NCBI RefSeq assembly: GCF_003952665.1
Contig: NZ_CP017946.1
Location: forward strand, 5,475,001-5,539,000
Length of the DNA stretch: 64,000 nt
Reading direction: 5' to 3'
Source: Bosea sp. Tri-49
Lineage (GTDB): Bacteria > Pseudomonadota > Alphaproteobacteria > Rhizobiales > Beijerinckiaceae
Positions 16,637 to 24,864 of this stretch are shown piece after piece (position 1 is the first letter of the stretch; every line of letters starts with the position of its first letter). A program made the position numbers and the translations under genes. The notes under the pieces are model-generated. The model worked only from the letters and a program-made list of their open reading frames with translations, did not search any database and was not told the origin of the DNA.

Positions 16637-17656
16637 TCATTTCCGCTGCTTCTTGATCTCGGCGTAGAAGTCGTTGACGAAGGCGGCGCCGATCACCTCG
16701 GAGTTCTTTGCGATCACCGGCTCGATCGCCTTGCGGATGGCTTCGAGCTCGGCCGGCGGCATCTCGACCGCCGCCATGCCCTTGGCCTTGAGCTCGTTCA
16801 GGACCTCGCCGGCCTCGCGGAGCTCAACCTCTCGCTGGAAGGTGCGCGTCGTCTCCGCGGCCGCCTGGATAGCGGCCTGTTGCTGGGGCGTCAGCGAAGT
16901 CCAGAACCGCTTCGAGGCGAGCAGCGCCACCGGCGTGTAGACATGATTGGTGACCGTCAGGTGCTTTTGCACCTCGAACATCTTGTTGGCGTACATGTCG
17001 ACGAAGGGATGCTCGTAGCCGTCGAGCGCCTTCGTCTCCAACGCGGTATAGACCTCGGTGAAGGCCATCGGCACGGCGTTCATGCCCATGGCGTTGAAGC
17101 TCGCCAGCGCCATCGGGCTTTGCATGACCCGGACCTTCAGCCCCTTCATGTCGGCGAGTGAGGCGATCGGCCGCTTGCTGTTCGACAGGTTGCGGAAGGC
17201 GCCGCCGGACCAGGCCAGGCCCTGCAGATTCATATCGGCGAGGTTGTCGAGCAGGCGGCGTCCGGCCGGCCCGTCGAGCACCGCGGCCGCCTCGGCGTCG
17301 GTCGCGAACAGGAACGGGAAGTCGAAGATCTGGAGTTCTTTCTTGCGGGCTGCGATCGGCGAGAGCGCGCCCATGTAGAAGTCGATCGTGCCTGACTGGG
17401 TGGCGATTAGCATCTTCTCCTCGGAGCCGAGCGCGGCATTGCCGAAGACCTCGACCTTGACGCTGCCATTGGTCGCCTTGGCGACCTCCTCGGCGAAGCG
17501 CTTCATCGCTGCGGCGCGCGGGTGGGCATCGGCGAAGGAGTGGCCGAGCTTGGCGGTCTTCACATCCTGAGCCGAAACCGGCGCGACATATGCCGCAGCG
17601 ACGGCCACCCCGGCGGCGAGGCTGGCGAGCACGGTCCGGCGCGTTTGGTAGAGCAT
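16637..17656 (-). CDS. dctP: TRAP transporter substrate-binding protein (DctP), copy 2
   Basis: 339 aa periplasmic receptor. N-terminus TRRTVLASLAAG is twin-arginine-like, with cleavage near PVSAQD. Core: AKLGHSFADAHPRAAAMKRFAEE, DFPFLFATDAEAAAVLDG, LKVRVMQSPMALASFNAMG, MNAVPMAFTEVYTALETKALDGYEHP. It closely matches the second dctP at matching positions, including the Arg in RVM. I start at ATG 17656 (GGGAGG upstream); an ATG 60 nt earlier lacks a site. First gene of the TRAP operon, divergent from the GntR gene across a shared operator region. Confidence 0.95.
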   Translation of the reverse strand: MLYQTRRTVLASLAAGVAVAAAYVAPVSAQDVKTAKLGHSFADAHPRAAAMKRFAEEVAKATNGSVKVEVFGNAALGSEEKMLIATQSGTIDFYMGALSPIAARKKELQIFDFPFLFATDAEAAAVLDGPAGRRLLDNLADMNLQGLAWSGGAFRNLSNSKRPIASLADMKGLKVRVMQSPMALASFNAMGMNAVPMAFTEVYTALETKALDGYEHPFVDMYANKMFEVQKHLTVTNHVYTPVALLASKRFWTSLTPQQQAAIQAAAETTRTFQREVELREAGEVLNELKAKGMAAVEMPPAELEAIRKAIEPVIAKNSEVIGAAFVNDFYAEIKKQRK

Positions 17657-17727
17657 GGAGACCTCCCGTGGGGCGCGCTTGACTTCGCTCTGCTGGCGGC
17701 GCCGATAAGTCCCCATAACGCTGCAGA

Positions 17728-17751
17728 TGTCAGGTTGTCAAACAACTGACA
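17728..17751. promoter_or_regulatory. GntR (FadR-type) operator between TRAP operon and gntR
   Basis: TTGTCAAACAA at 17735-17745 fits the FadR-subfamily consensus T-N-G-T-N3-A-C-N-A exactly. It is flanked by TGTCAG (17728-17733) and CTGACA (17746-17751), making a nested dyad. It lies 33 bp upstream of the gntR start and about 72 bp upstream of dctP copy 2, suited to controlling both directions. The binding protein is inferred to be the adjacent GntR regulator. Confidence 0.8.
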
Positions 17752-17784
17752 GCATGACAATGTAAGGTAACATCGGGAAACGCC

Positions 17785-18543
17785 ATGCAGCTGTCATCGA
17801 TCGGATCCAGGCCCAATCTCGCCAGCGACGCTGCCGCCGCTTTGGCGAAGTCGATCAGGACCGGCGCGCTGCAGCCGGGCGCGCGCCTGCCATCCGAGAC
17901 CGAGCTCGCGCGCCAGCTCGGCGTCAGCCGCCCCGTGGTGCGTGAGGCAATCGCCTATCTGCGGGCCGACGGCATCGTCGAAAGCCGGCGCGGCCTCGGC
18001 CTGTTCGTCAACCAGCAGGATTCGCTGCGCCTGCGGCGGACCGAGATCGAGGCGTCCGAGCAGTCGATTCTGCAGTTCCTCGAATTTCGCCTCGGCATGG
18101 AGGTCGAGGCGGCGCAACTCGCCTCCCTGCGCCATACGCCCGAGGATCTGGCGCGGATGGAGGCGGCCGACGCTGCGCTGAACGCAGCCGACGACATCGG
18201 CGAGGAAAGCGCCCAGCACGATCTGGCGCTGCATCTCGCCATCGCCGCGGCCGCGCACAATCCGCTCTTCCTCAACGTGCTGCAGTTCGTGTCGAGCCCG
18301 CTGCTCAACTCGATCCAGAGCATGCGCAACAAGGACCGCGGCGAGGCCTCGAACATCGCGATCCGCCGTGCCGACCATGCCGCGATCGTCGACCGTGTCC
18401 GCGCGCGCGACCCGGCCGGGGCCGGAGAAGCGATGCGCAAGCACATCGGCGAGTCCTATCGCCGCTACGCCTCGCAGATCACCACGGGCGGCCCGCCGCC
18501 GGTCCATCCCGCCCTTCAAGCGATAGCGACCCGGGAACGCTGA
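17785..18543 (+). CDS. GntR-family transcriptional regulator (FadR/FCD subfamily)
   Basis: 252 aa. Winged helix at residues about 15-75: AKSIRTGALQPGARLPSETE, LARQLGVSRPVVREAIAYLR and ESRRGLGLFV. The FCD ligand domain follows (EFRLGMEVEAAQLASLRHTPED; DLALHLAIAAAAHNPLF; MRKHIGESYRRYASQI), which binds small carboxylates in relatives of the UxuR/GntR/DgoR type. It is the first gene of the sugar-acid enzyme operon; the SDR start lies two bases past its stop. It is divergent from the TRAP operon across the dyad at 17728-17751, so it most likely represses both and is released by the transported acid. Confidence 0.93.
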   Translation: MQLSSIGSRPNLASDAAAALAKSIRTGALQPGARLPSETELARQLGVSRPVVREAIAYLRADGIVESRRGLGLFVNQQDSLRLRRTEIEASEQSILQFLEFRLGMEVEAAQLASLRHTPEDLARMEAADAALNAADDIGEESAQHDLALHLAIAAAAHNPLFLNVLQFVSSPLLNSIQSMRNKDRGEASNIAIRRADHAAIVDRVRARDPAGAGEAMRKHIGESYRRYASQITTGGPPPVHPALQAIATRER

Positions 18544-18545
18544 AC

Positions 18546-19310
18546 GTGAACACCCTGTTCGATCTTTCCGGGCGCACCGCGCTCGTGACCGGCTCGTCGC
18601 GCGGGCTCGGCCGCGCCATGGCCGAAGGGCTCGCCGCTGCGGGAGCCGCAATCATCCTCAACGGTGCCGACCAGGGCCGCCTCGACGAGGCCGTCGCCGC
18701 CCTGACGGCCGCCGGCCATGCTGCGCGCGGCCTGCGCTTCGATGTGACCGACGAGGCCGCGGTCGTCGCCGCGTTCGAGGCGCTGGATGCCGAAGGCGTC
18801 GCGGTCGACATCCTCGTCAACAATGCCGGAATCCAGTTCCGCAGGCCGATGCTGGAGCTCGAGACGGCCGACTGGCAGCGCGTGATCGACACCAATCTGA
18901 CCAGCGCCTTCGTCGCCGGCCGCGAGGCTGCCCGCCGCATGACTAGGCGCGGCCACGGCAAGGTCATCAATATCGGCTCGCTGACCAGCGAGCTCGCCCG
19001 CGCCACCGTTGCGCCCTACACGGTGGCGAAGGGCGGCATCAAGATGCTGACCAAGGCGATGGCGGCCGAATGGGGCGAACTCGGCATCCAGGCCAACGCG
19101 ATCGGCCCGGGCTACATGCTGACCGACATGAACCAGCCGCTGATCGACAATCCGACCTTCGATGCCTGGGTGAAGGGCCGCACGCCGGCCCGGCGCTGGG
19201 GCCGGCCGGACGAACTCGTCGGCACCTGCGTCTACCTCGCCTCTTCCGCCTCCGACTATGTCAGCGGCCAGATCATCTATGTCGATGGCGGCATGATCTC
19301 GGTGCTCTAG
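18546..19310 (+). CDS. SDR oxidoreductase, gluconate 5-dehydrogenase-like
   Basis: 254 aa SDR close in pattern to gluconate 5-dehydrogenase (IdnO) and 2-keto-3-deoxygluconate oxidoreductases: LFDLSGRTALVTGSSRGLG, NNAGIQFRRPMLELE, INIGSLTSELARATVAPYTV with catalytic Tyr followed by AKGG, and GPGYMLTDMNQPL. NAD(P)-linked oxidation or reduction of a hydroxyl/keto group on a sugar acid is expected. The start is GTG 18546, two bases past gntR. Neighbours (dehydratase, 2-hydroxyacid dehydrogenase, TRAP receptors) support sugar-acid catabolism; the exact substrate is open. Confidence 0.9.
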   Translation: MNTLFDLSGRTALVTGSSRGLGRAMAEGLAAAGAAIILNGADQGRLDEAVAALTAAGHAARGLRFDVTDEAAVVAAFEALDAEGVAVDILVNNAGIQFRRPMLELETADWQRVIDTNLTSAFVAGREAARRMTRRGHGKVINIGSLTSELARATVAPYTVAKGGIKMLTKAMAAEWGELGIQANAIGPGYMLTDMNQPLIDNPTFDAWVKGRTPARRWGRPDELVGTCVYLASSASDYVSGQIIYVDGGMISVL

Positions 19311-19381
19311 GCCATCAGGCAATCCGACCAAGAACATCGACGCGCCAAGCGCGACCAAACTGAAGTCCAGGGAAAAGCGCC

Positions 19382-20581
19382 ATGAAGATCACCGCCATCG
19401 AGACGATGCGGACCGAGGAGTTCGCCAACGTCCTGTGGGTGCGCGTCCACACCGATGCCGGGATCATTGGCCTGGGCGAGACCTTCTATGGCGCCGGAGC
19501 GGTCGAGTCGCATTTGCACGACACGCTGTCGATGCGCCTGCTCGGCAAGAATCCGCTGCATATCGAGGCGCTGCATCGCGAGATGTCGAACCTGCCGATG
19601 GCTCAGGCATCGACCGGCGTCGAGTCGCGCGCCACCTCGGCCGTCGACATTGCGCTCTGGGACATCTTCGGCAAGGTCTGCGGGCAGCCGGTGCACCAGA
19701 TGCTGGGCGGCCTCTGCCGCGATCGGCAGCGCATCTACAACACCTGCGCCGGCTACAAGTATGTACGCTCGCACAACATCAAGCCGGTCTCGACCTGGAA
19801 TCTCGGCGAATCCGCAGGTCCCTATGAAGACCTCGACGGCTTCATGAACCGTGCCGATGCCGTGGCCGAAAGCCTGCTCGAAAGCGGCATCACCGCCATG
19901 AAGATCTGGCCCTTCGATCCGCCCGCCATCGAGAACCAGGGCGTCCACATCACGCCAGCGCAGATGAAGAAGGCGATCGAGCCCTTCGAGAAAATCCGCA
20001 AGGCCGTCGGCGACAAGATGGAGATCATGGTCGAGTTCCACTCACTCTGGAACCTGCCGACCGCGATCAAGATCGCCCGCGCGCTCGAGCCCTACAGCCC
20101 GACCTGGTACGAGGATCCGATCCGGATGAACTCGCCGCAGGCGCTCGCCGAATATGCGCGCTCGACCACCGTCTCGGTCTGCGCCAGCGAGACGCTGGGC
20201 TCGCGCTTCCCTTACAAGGATATGCTCGACCGGGATGCCATGCACATCGTCATGGCGGACCTGTGCTGGACCGGCGGCCTGACCGAAGGCCGTAAGATCG
20301 CGGCGATGGCCGAGACCTATCACCGGCCCTTCGCGCCGCATGACTGCATCGGCCCGGTCGGCTTCATTGCGGCGATCCACGCCTCGTTCAGCCAGCCCAA
20401 CACGCTGATCCAGGAATCCGTCCGGGCCTTCTACACCGGCTGGTACAACGAGCTCGTCACCGAGATGCCAGTGTTCGTGGACGGCTATGTGCTGCCGATG
20501 GAAGGCCCGGGGCTCGGCGTCGAATTGCTGCCCGCCGTTTTCGAGCGATCCGACCTGACCGTTCGCCGCTCGACGCTCTGA
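19382..20581 (+). CDS. enolase-superfamily (mandelate racemase/muconate lactonising) sugar-acid dehydratase
   Basis: 399 aa. N-terminal capping domain (MKITAIETMRTEEF; ATSAVDIALWDIFGK) and a C-terminal barrel. Metal ligands by pattern: Glu218 (in EFHSLWN), Glu244 (EDP), Glu270 (SETLG). A possible acid/base His320-Asp321 lies in PHDCIGPVG. The second-strand motif is MKIWPFD (Lys174 then Trp), not the full KxK of mandelate racemase; dehydratases of this group often vary here. It probably removes water from an aldonic or uronic acid to give a 2-keto-3-deoxy acid. It lies between the gluconate-dehydrogenase-like SDR and a 2-hydroxyacid dehydrogenase. Substrate prediction needs subgroup comparison. 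Confidence 0.9.
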   Translation: MKITAIETMRTEEFANVLWVRVHTDAGIIGLGETFYGAGAVESHLHDTLSMRLLGKNPLHIEALHREMSNLPMAQASTGVESRATSAVDIALWDIFGKVCGQPVHQMLGGLCRDRQRIYNTCAGYKYVRSHNIKPVSTWNLGESAGPYEDLDGFMNRADAVAESLLESGITAMKIWPFDPPAIENQGVHITPAQMKKAIEPFEKIRKAVGDKMEIMVEFHSLWNLPTAIKIARALEPYSPTWYEDPIRMNSPQALAEYARSTTVSVCASETLGSRFPYKDMLDRDAMHIVMADLCWTGGLTEGRKIAAMAETYHRPFAPHDCIGPVGFIAAIHASFSQPNTLIQESVRAFYTGWYNELVTEMPVFVDGYVLPMEGPGLGVELLPAVFERSDLTVRRSTL

Positions 20582-20644
20582 GCTTCCATCTCGACCGGGC
20601 CGCCGAGCCTGTCCGGCCCCCTGCCTGCGACATCGGATGAGTTC

Positions 20645-21625
20645 ATGCGTATCATTTTCCACGGCGAGAACGCGGCGTCCTTCAGCCAAGGTTTCAGGGA
20701 ACTTGTCGGCGGCGAGGCCGACATCCGGATCTTGCCGGATGCGCTCAGCGACGAGGCCGACCGGCGCGCCTATGCCGAGGCGGATGTCATTATCGGCGTC
20801 AAGTTCGACGGCACGCTTCCCAGGCCTGATGGCCTCAAGCTCTTCCACGTCCCCGGCGCAGGCTATGACGCGGTCGATCTGAAAGCGCTGCCGGACGGCG
20901 CGAGTGTCTGCAACTGCTTCGGCCACGAGCAGGCGATCGCCGAATATGTCATGAGCGCGCTGCTGGCCCGCCATATCCCGCTGGCTGATGCCGATCGGCG
21001 CCTGCGCCAGGGCGACTGGGCCTATTGGGCCGGCGCGCCGGACCGGGTCCATGGCGAGATCGCCGGCAAGACGATCGGCCTGCTCGGCTTCGGCCATATC
21101 GGCAAGGCAATCGCCCGGCGAGCCAAGGCCTTCGAGATGCGGGTTCATGTCGCCAATCGGAGCCCGGTCGAAACGTCTGAGCTGGTCGACCGCGCTTTCA
21201 CGCTGGACGAGCTCGACGCATTCTGGGGCTCGGCCGACGTGATCGTCGTGTCGTTGCCGCTGACCCCGGAAACGAAGGGATTGGTCGGAGCGGCTGCCTT
21301 CGCGACGATGCGCCCGGACGCTGTGATCTTCAATGTCGGCCGCGGCCCGATCATCGACGAAGCCGCACTCTATGGTGCGCTCAAGGACAACCGGATCGGC
21401 GGCGCGGTGATCGACACCTGGTATCGCTATCCGGGGCCGGCGGACGCCAACCCGTTGCCGGCGACGCTGCCCTTCCACGAACTGCCGAACATCGTGATGA
21501 CGCCGCACATGTCCGGCTGGACCGGCGGCACGATCCGGCGCCGCCAGCAGACCATCGCCGACAATATCCGCCACAGTGCGGCAGGTGAGCCGCTCGTCAA
21601 TCTCGTCAGGGCCGCACAGGCCTGA
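20645..21625 (+). CDS. D-2-hydroxyacid dehydrogenase family protein
   Basis: 326 aa. The catalytic and NAD-binding domains of the phosphoglycerate/formate/hydroxypyruvate dehydrogenase family are visible: GLLGFGHIGKAIARRAKAF (GxGxxG) at residues 145-163, PLTPETKGLVGAAAFATM, catalytic Arg233 in NVGRGPIID, His288 in TPHMSGWTGG. The Glu normally found about five residues after the conserved Asp (DxxxxEP) is not there: the sequence reads IDTWYRYPGPADANPLP. Activity may therefore differ or use another residue. NAD-linked reduction of a keto acid is the family role. Last enzyme gene before the amino-acid ABC importer; ribosome site weak. Confidence 0.88.
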   Translation: MRIIFHGENAASFSQGFRELVGGEADIRILPDALSDEADRRAYAEADVIIGVKFDGTLPRPDGLKLFHVPGAGYDAVDLKALPDGASVCNCFGHEQAIAEYVMSALLARHIPLADADRRLRQGDWAYWAGAPDRVHGEIAGKTIGLLGFGHIGKAIARRAKAFEMRVHVANRSPVETSELVDRAFTLDELDAFWGSADVIVVSLPLTPETKGLVGAAAFATMRPDAVIFNVGRGPIIDEAALYGALKDNRIGGAVIDTWYRYPGPADANPLPATLPFHELPNIVMTPHMSGWTGGTIRRRQQTIADNIRHSAAGEPLVNLVRAAQA

Positions 21626-21700
21626 ACCCTCTCCAGCAGCCGGCCGGACGAAGCCGGAAACAACGAAGGCGGGCAAAGCCGCCAACCAGGGAAACGTCCA

Positions 21701-22504
21701 ATGAAAGTCTTCAGGCAACTCAGGATCGCCGGCACGTTGCTGGCACTCGGCGCGGGCATGCTGGCGGCGAGCCAAGCTTCGGCCCAGACGGTCACCGAGA
21801 TCGTCAAGCGCGGCAAGGTCAAGATCGGCGTGCTCATCGGCGCCCCGCCCTATGGCTCCGTCGACGCCCAGGGCAACGCGATCGGCTACGATGCCGACGT
21901 CACGGCACTGGTCGGCAAGTATCTGGCCGTGCCGGTCGAAATCGTGCCGCTCACCCCGCCTTCGCGCATTCCAGCGCTCGAGGCCGGCAAGGTCGACTTC
22001 CTGATCGCGACGCTGGCGCCGACGCCCGAGCGTGCCAAGGCGGTGATGTTCACGATCCCCTACAGCGCCTTCCAGACCGGCATCTACGCCAAGAAGGGCA
22101 CGCCGATCAAAGACTGGGCCGACCTCAAGGGCCGCAAGGTCGGCGTCAATCGCGGCTCCAGTGTCGAGCGCGAGTTCACCAATCGCGAGAAGGAACTCAA
22201 CCTCACCATCCTGCGCTTCGAGGACGACGCCACCACCATGCAGGCGCTGTTCTCCGGGCAGGTCGAGGCGATCGCCGGCCCCGATGCGCAGGCCAACGCC
22301 GCGATCAAGGCGCGCGGCGAGACCGAGACGGAGCTGAAGTTTGTCTTCGGCATGCAGCCCAACTCGATGACCGTCCGCAAGGACGCCTACGAGCTGAGGC
22401 AATGGCTCAACAACACGATCTACTACATCAAGCAGAACGGTGAGTTGAACGCCATTTCCGAGAAGTGGGTCGGCTCGCCGCTGCCGCAGCTGCCGACCTT
22501 CTGA
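21701..22504 (+). CDS. polar amino-acid-type ABC transporter substrate-binding protein
   Basis: 267 aa periplasmic receptor of the family 3 (GlnH/HisJ) fold. Signal peptide with cleavage after SQASAQ (about residue 29). Then VKIGVLIGAPPYGSVDAQGN, IGYDADVTALVGKYL, PSRIPALEAGKVDFLIATLAPTPERA (with the usual substrate-contacting Arg), and RKVGVNRGSSVEREF. AGGGAAA precedes the ATG. It is followed by two permeases and an ATPase. Located 75 bp after the 2-hydroxyacid dehydrogenase on the same strand, so it may belong to the sugar-acid unit or be an independent amino-acid importer. Confidence 0.93.
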   Translation: MKVFRQLRIAGTLLALGAGMLAASQASAQTVTEIVKRGKVKIGVLIGAPPYGSVDAQGNAIGYDADVTALVGKYLAVPVEIVPLTPPSRIPALEAGKVDFLIATLAPTPERAKAVMFTIPYSAFQTGIYAKKGTPIKDWADLKGRKVGVNRGSSVEREFTNREKELNLTILRFEDDATTMQALFSGQVEAIAGPDAQANAAIKARGETETELKFVFGMQPNSMTVRKDAYELRQWLNNTIYYIKQNGELNAISEKWVGSPLPQLPTF

Positions 22505-22519
22505 CTAGTCCCTGAGCTA

Positions 22520-22542
22520 CCGGCGGAGCATTCCTCCGCCGG
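22520..22542 (+). other. mRNA stem-loop between amino-acid binding-protein and permease genes
   Basis: Perfect 9-bp stem CCGGCGGAG / CTCCGCCGG with a 5-nt loop, 15 nt behind the binding-protein stop codon; only a short CTTT follows. The permease start is 27 nt downstream. Candidate for 3'-stabilisation or partial termination. Confidence 0.7.
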
Positions 22543-22569
22543 CTTTGCGCGACCTGCAGGGAAGGGATC

Positions 22570-23271
22570 ATGCGGTATCAGTTCCAGTTCGACGCGGTCT
22601 TCGCCGAAGCCGACCGCATCCTCAACGGCGTGCTCCTGACGATCGGGCTGTCCTTCGGCGCGATCGTCCTGGGCCTCGCGCTCGCGGTGCTGCTCGTCGC
22701 GGCTAAGAGCCTGTTCGGCCGCTGGGTCGGCATGCTCGTCGACGCCTATGTCGAGCTGATGCGCAACACGCCCTTCCTGGTGCAGCTCTTCATGATGTTC
22801 TTCGGGCTGCCGCTGATCGGCATCCGCATGTCGGGCACGGAAGCCGCGCTGCTCGCCATGACGTTGAACCTCGGCGCCTACGCGACCGAAATCATTCGCG
22901 CCGGCGTCGACTCGATCCACCGCTCGCAGATCGAGGCCGGCCTGTCGCTCGCCATGACCAAGCGCCAGGTCTTTCAGTATGTCGTGCTGATGCCGGCGCT
23001 GGCGCGGGTTTGGCCGGCGCTGTCGAGCCAGTTCGTGCTGATGCTGCTGGCGTCCTCGATCTGCTCCTTCATCTCGGTGCCCGAGCTTTCCGGCACGGCG
23101 GCGATCATCGAGCAGAACACCTTCCGCAGCTTCGAGACCTATATCGTCGTCACACTGATCTATCTCGCGCTGGCACTCAGCCTGAAGGTCTCGCTGCTCT
23201 GGCTCGGCCGGCGAATCTTTCCGCGCCTCTCCAGCCTCGACCGTCTCGACGCCAAGGCGGAGGCGGCGTGA
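22570..23271 (+). CDS. polar amino-acid-type ABC transporter permease 1
   Basis: 233 aa inner-membrane protein of the HisM/GlnP family: LNGVLLTIGLSFGAIVLGLAL, DAYVELMRNTPFLVQLFMMFFGLP (family N-terminal motif), TLNLGAYATEIIRAGVDSIHRSQIEAGLSLAMTKRQVFQYVVLMPAL (EAA coupling loop). About five membrane segments. AGGGAAGGG upstream of ATG 22570. Its stop overlaps the next permease start (TGATG). Confidence 0.94.
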   Translation: MRYQFQFDAVFAEADRILNGVLLTIGLSFGAIVLGLALAVLLVAAKSLFGRWVGMLVDAYVELMRNTPFLVQLFMMFFGLPLIGIRMSGTEAALLAMTLNLGAYATEIIRAGVDSIHRSQIEAGLSLAMTKRQVFQYVVLMPALARVWPALSSQFVLMLLASSICSFISVPELSGTAAIIEQNTFRSFETYIVVTLIYLALALSLKVSLLWLGRRIFPRLSSLDRLDAKAEAA

Positions 23272-23924
23272 TGACGACCTTCGGTTGGCCTGAAGTCCTC
23301 TTCATTGTCCGCGCCGCCGGCTGGACCCTGCTGCTGACGGCGATCGCCTTCCTGATCGGCGGTCTGATGGGCGGCGTCCTCGCCATCCTGCGCCTGTCGC
23401 GGGTCAAGCTGCTGCGCCGGTTTGCGTCCGGCTACATCCTGGTAATCCAGTCGATACCGGTGCTCATGGTGTTGTTCATGAGCTATTACGGGCTGTCGCT
23501 GTTCGGCATCGAGCTGCCGCCCTTCTTCGCCGCCTCGGCCTCGCTCGCAATCTATGTCTCGGCCTATCTCGCCGAGATCTGGCGCGGCTCGATCGAGGCG
23601 GTGCCGTTCCAGCAATGGGAGGCCTCGTCCTCGCTGGCCCATTCGCCGGCGCAGACATACCGCTATGTGATCCTGCCGCAGGCGGTGCGCATCTCGCTGC
23701 CGCCGACCGTCGGCTTCCTAGTCCAGTTGGTGAAGAACACCTCGATCGTCTCGGTGGTCGGCTTCGTCGAATTGTCGCGGGCCGGCCAGCTCGTCAACAA
23801 CGCGACCTTCCAGCCCTTCCAGATCTTCACGCTGGTGGCAGCGATCTATTTCGCCATCTGCTTCCCACTGTCCCGGCTCAGCCGCCATCTCGAAAAGGTG
23901 ATGAATGCCAGCCGTCCTCATTGA
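23271..23924 (+). CDS. polar amino-acid-type ABC transporter permease 2
   Basis: 217 aa inner-membrane protein of the same family: AGWTLLLTAIAFLIGGLMGG, YILVIQSIPVLMVLFMSYYG, SAYLAEIWRGSIEAVPFQQW followed by EASSSLAHSPAQTYRYVILP as the EAA loop. The start ATG at 23271 overlaps the stop of permease 1. A much longer frame opens upstream but runs through permease 1 in another frame. Its end overlaps the ATPase start by 20 bp. Confidence 0.93.
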   Translation: MTTFGWPEVLFIVRAAGWTLLLTAIAFLIGGLMGGVLAILRLSRVKLLRRFASGYILVIQSIPVLMVLFMSYYGLSLFGIELPPFFAASASLAIYVSAYLAEIWRGSIEAVPFQQWEASSSLAHSPAQTYRYVILPQAVRISLPPTVGFLVQLVKNTSIVSVVGFVELSRAGQLVNNATFQPFQIFTLVAAIYFAICFPLSRLSRHLEKVMNASRPH

Positions 23925-24636
23925 AGACGTCCACAAGAGCTATGGTTCGCTGGAGGTCTTGAAAGGCGTCTCGCTCGCCGTCGAGCCCGGCCAGGTCGTC
24001 GCGCTCATCGGCCGCTCGGGTTCGGGCAAGTCGACGCTGCTGCGCTGCGTCAACGGGCTGGAGGCCTTCCAGTCGGGACGCATCGAGGTCGCTGGCCATG
24101 CTGTCGACCAGGACCAGAAACGGCTGCGTGAGCTGCGCAAGGACGTCGGTATCGTCTTCCAGAGCTACAACCTGTTTCCGCATCTGACCGTCGGGCAGAA
24201 CATCATGCTCTCGCCGCGCATCACCAAGAACGTGCCGCAGGCGGAAGCGCTGGCGCTGGCGAAGGACGTGCTCGCCCAGGTCGGGCTTTCCGACAAGTTC
24301 GACAGTTATCCGGACAATCTCTCCGGAGGCCAGCAGCAGCGTGTCGCGATCGCCCGCTCGCTGGCGATGAAGCCGAAAGTCATGCTCTTCGACGAGGTCA
24401 CCTCCGCGCTCGACCCCGAGCTGACAGGGGAGGTGTTGCTGGTGATGGAGAAACTCGCCAAGGACGGCATGACCATGCTGCTCGTCACCCACGAGATGAA
24501 TTTTGCCCGCACGGTCGCCAATACCACGGTGTTCATGCATCAGGGCAAAATCTGGGAGAGTGGCCCGTCAAAGACGTTGTTCGCCGAGCCGCAGACACCC
24601 GAGCTTCGCAATTTCGTCGGTGCAGGCAAGCACTGA
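23905..24636 (+). CDS. polar amino-acid-type ABC transporter ATP-binding protein (GlnQ/HisP type)
   Basis: 243 aa ATPase: Walker A GRSGSGKST at residues 36-44, Q-loop VFQSYNLFPHLT, signature LSGGQQQRVAIARSL, Walker B VMLFDEVTSALDPEL, H-loop VTHEMNFA. The Walker B variant FDEVTSALDPE is typical of polar amino-acid importers. It overlaps permease 2 by 20 bp. About 230 bp separate it from paaJ, with the PaaR site in that gap. Confidence 0.95.
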   Translation: MPAVLIEDVHKSYGSLEVLKGVSLAVEPGQVVALIGRSGSGKSTLLRCVNGLEAFQSGRIEVAGHAVDQDQKRLRELRKDVGIVFQSYNLFPHLTVGQNIMLSPRITKNVPQAEALALAKDVLAQVGLSDKFDSYPDNLSGGQQQRVAIARSLAMKPKVMLFDEVTSALDPELTGEVLLVMEKLAKDGMTMLLVTHEMNFARTVANTTVFMHQGKIWESGPSKTLFAEPQTPELRNFVGAGKH

Positions 24637-24812
24637 GCAGACCGCGGGTTTGTAGCTCGCCGCCGGTTGTTGAACCGGGCCGGAGCCCGGTTGCCGCGCT
24701 TCCGTGAGCGCGATGCCATGGGTTTGCCCGTGGCGCTCTTCGCGGTGGGAGGGCGATTGTAACAGCTGCGTCTGGCCCAGTTGATCTCTCCTTGAATTCG
24801 TGCAATTAAATG

Positions 24813-24826
24813 ACCGACCGGTCGGT
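24813..24826. promoter_or_regulatory. PaaR-type operator upstream of paaJ
   Basis: Perfect 14-bp palindrome ACCGACCGGTCGGT, 38 bp upstream of the paaJ start in an AT-rich patch. TetR-family PaaR/FadR-like repressors are known to bind ACCGACCGGTCGG-type palindromes, and a paaR gene is in this window. A second close copy lies before paaG at 40004-40017. Repression relieved by phenylacetyl-CoA is the known PaaR mechanism. Confidence 0.85.
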
Positions 24827-24864
24827 TGATAAAAACGGCACGACGGATTTCGGGGAGGCGCATC

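Noticed and set aside
17735..17763. Sigma-70 promoter with TTGTCA as -35 before the gntR gene.
   Set aside because: No acceptable -10 hexamer at proper spacing; TTGTCA is better explained as part of the operator.
20042..22402. Very long open frame (786 codons) on the minus strand opposite the enolase-superfamily, hydroxyacid dehydrogenase and receptor genes.
   Set aside because: Product is rich in Asp/Arg/Gly/His with no recognisable motif, and it spans three well-supported plus-strand genes. This is the usual antisense frame of GC-rich codon bias.
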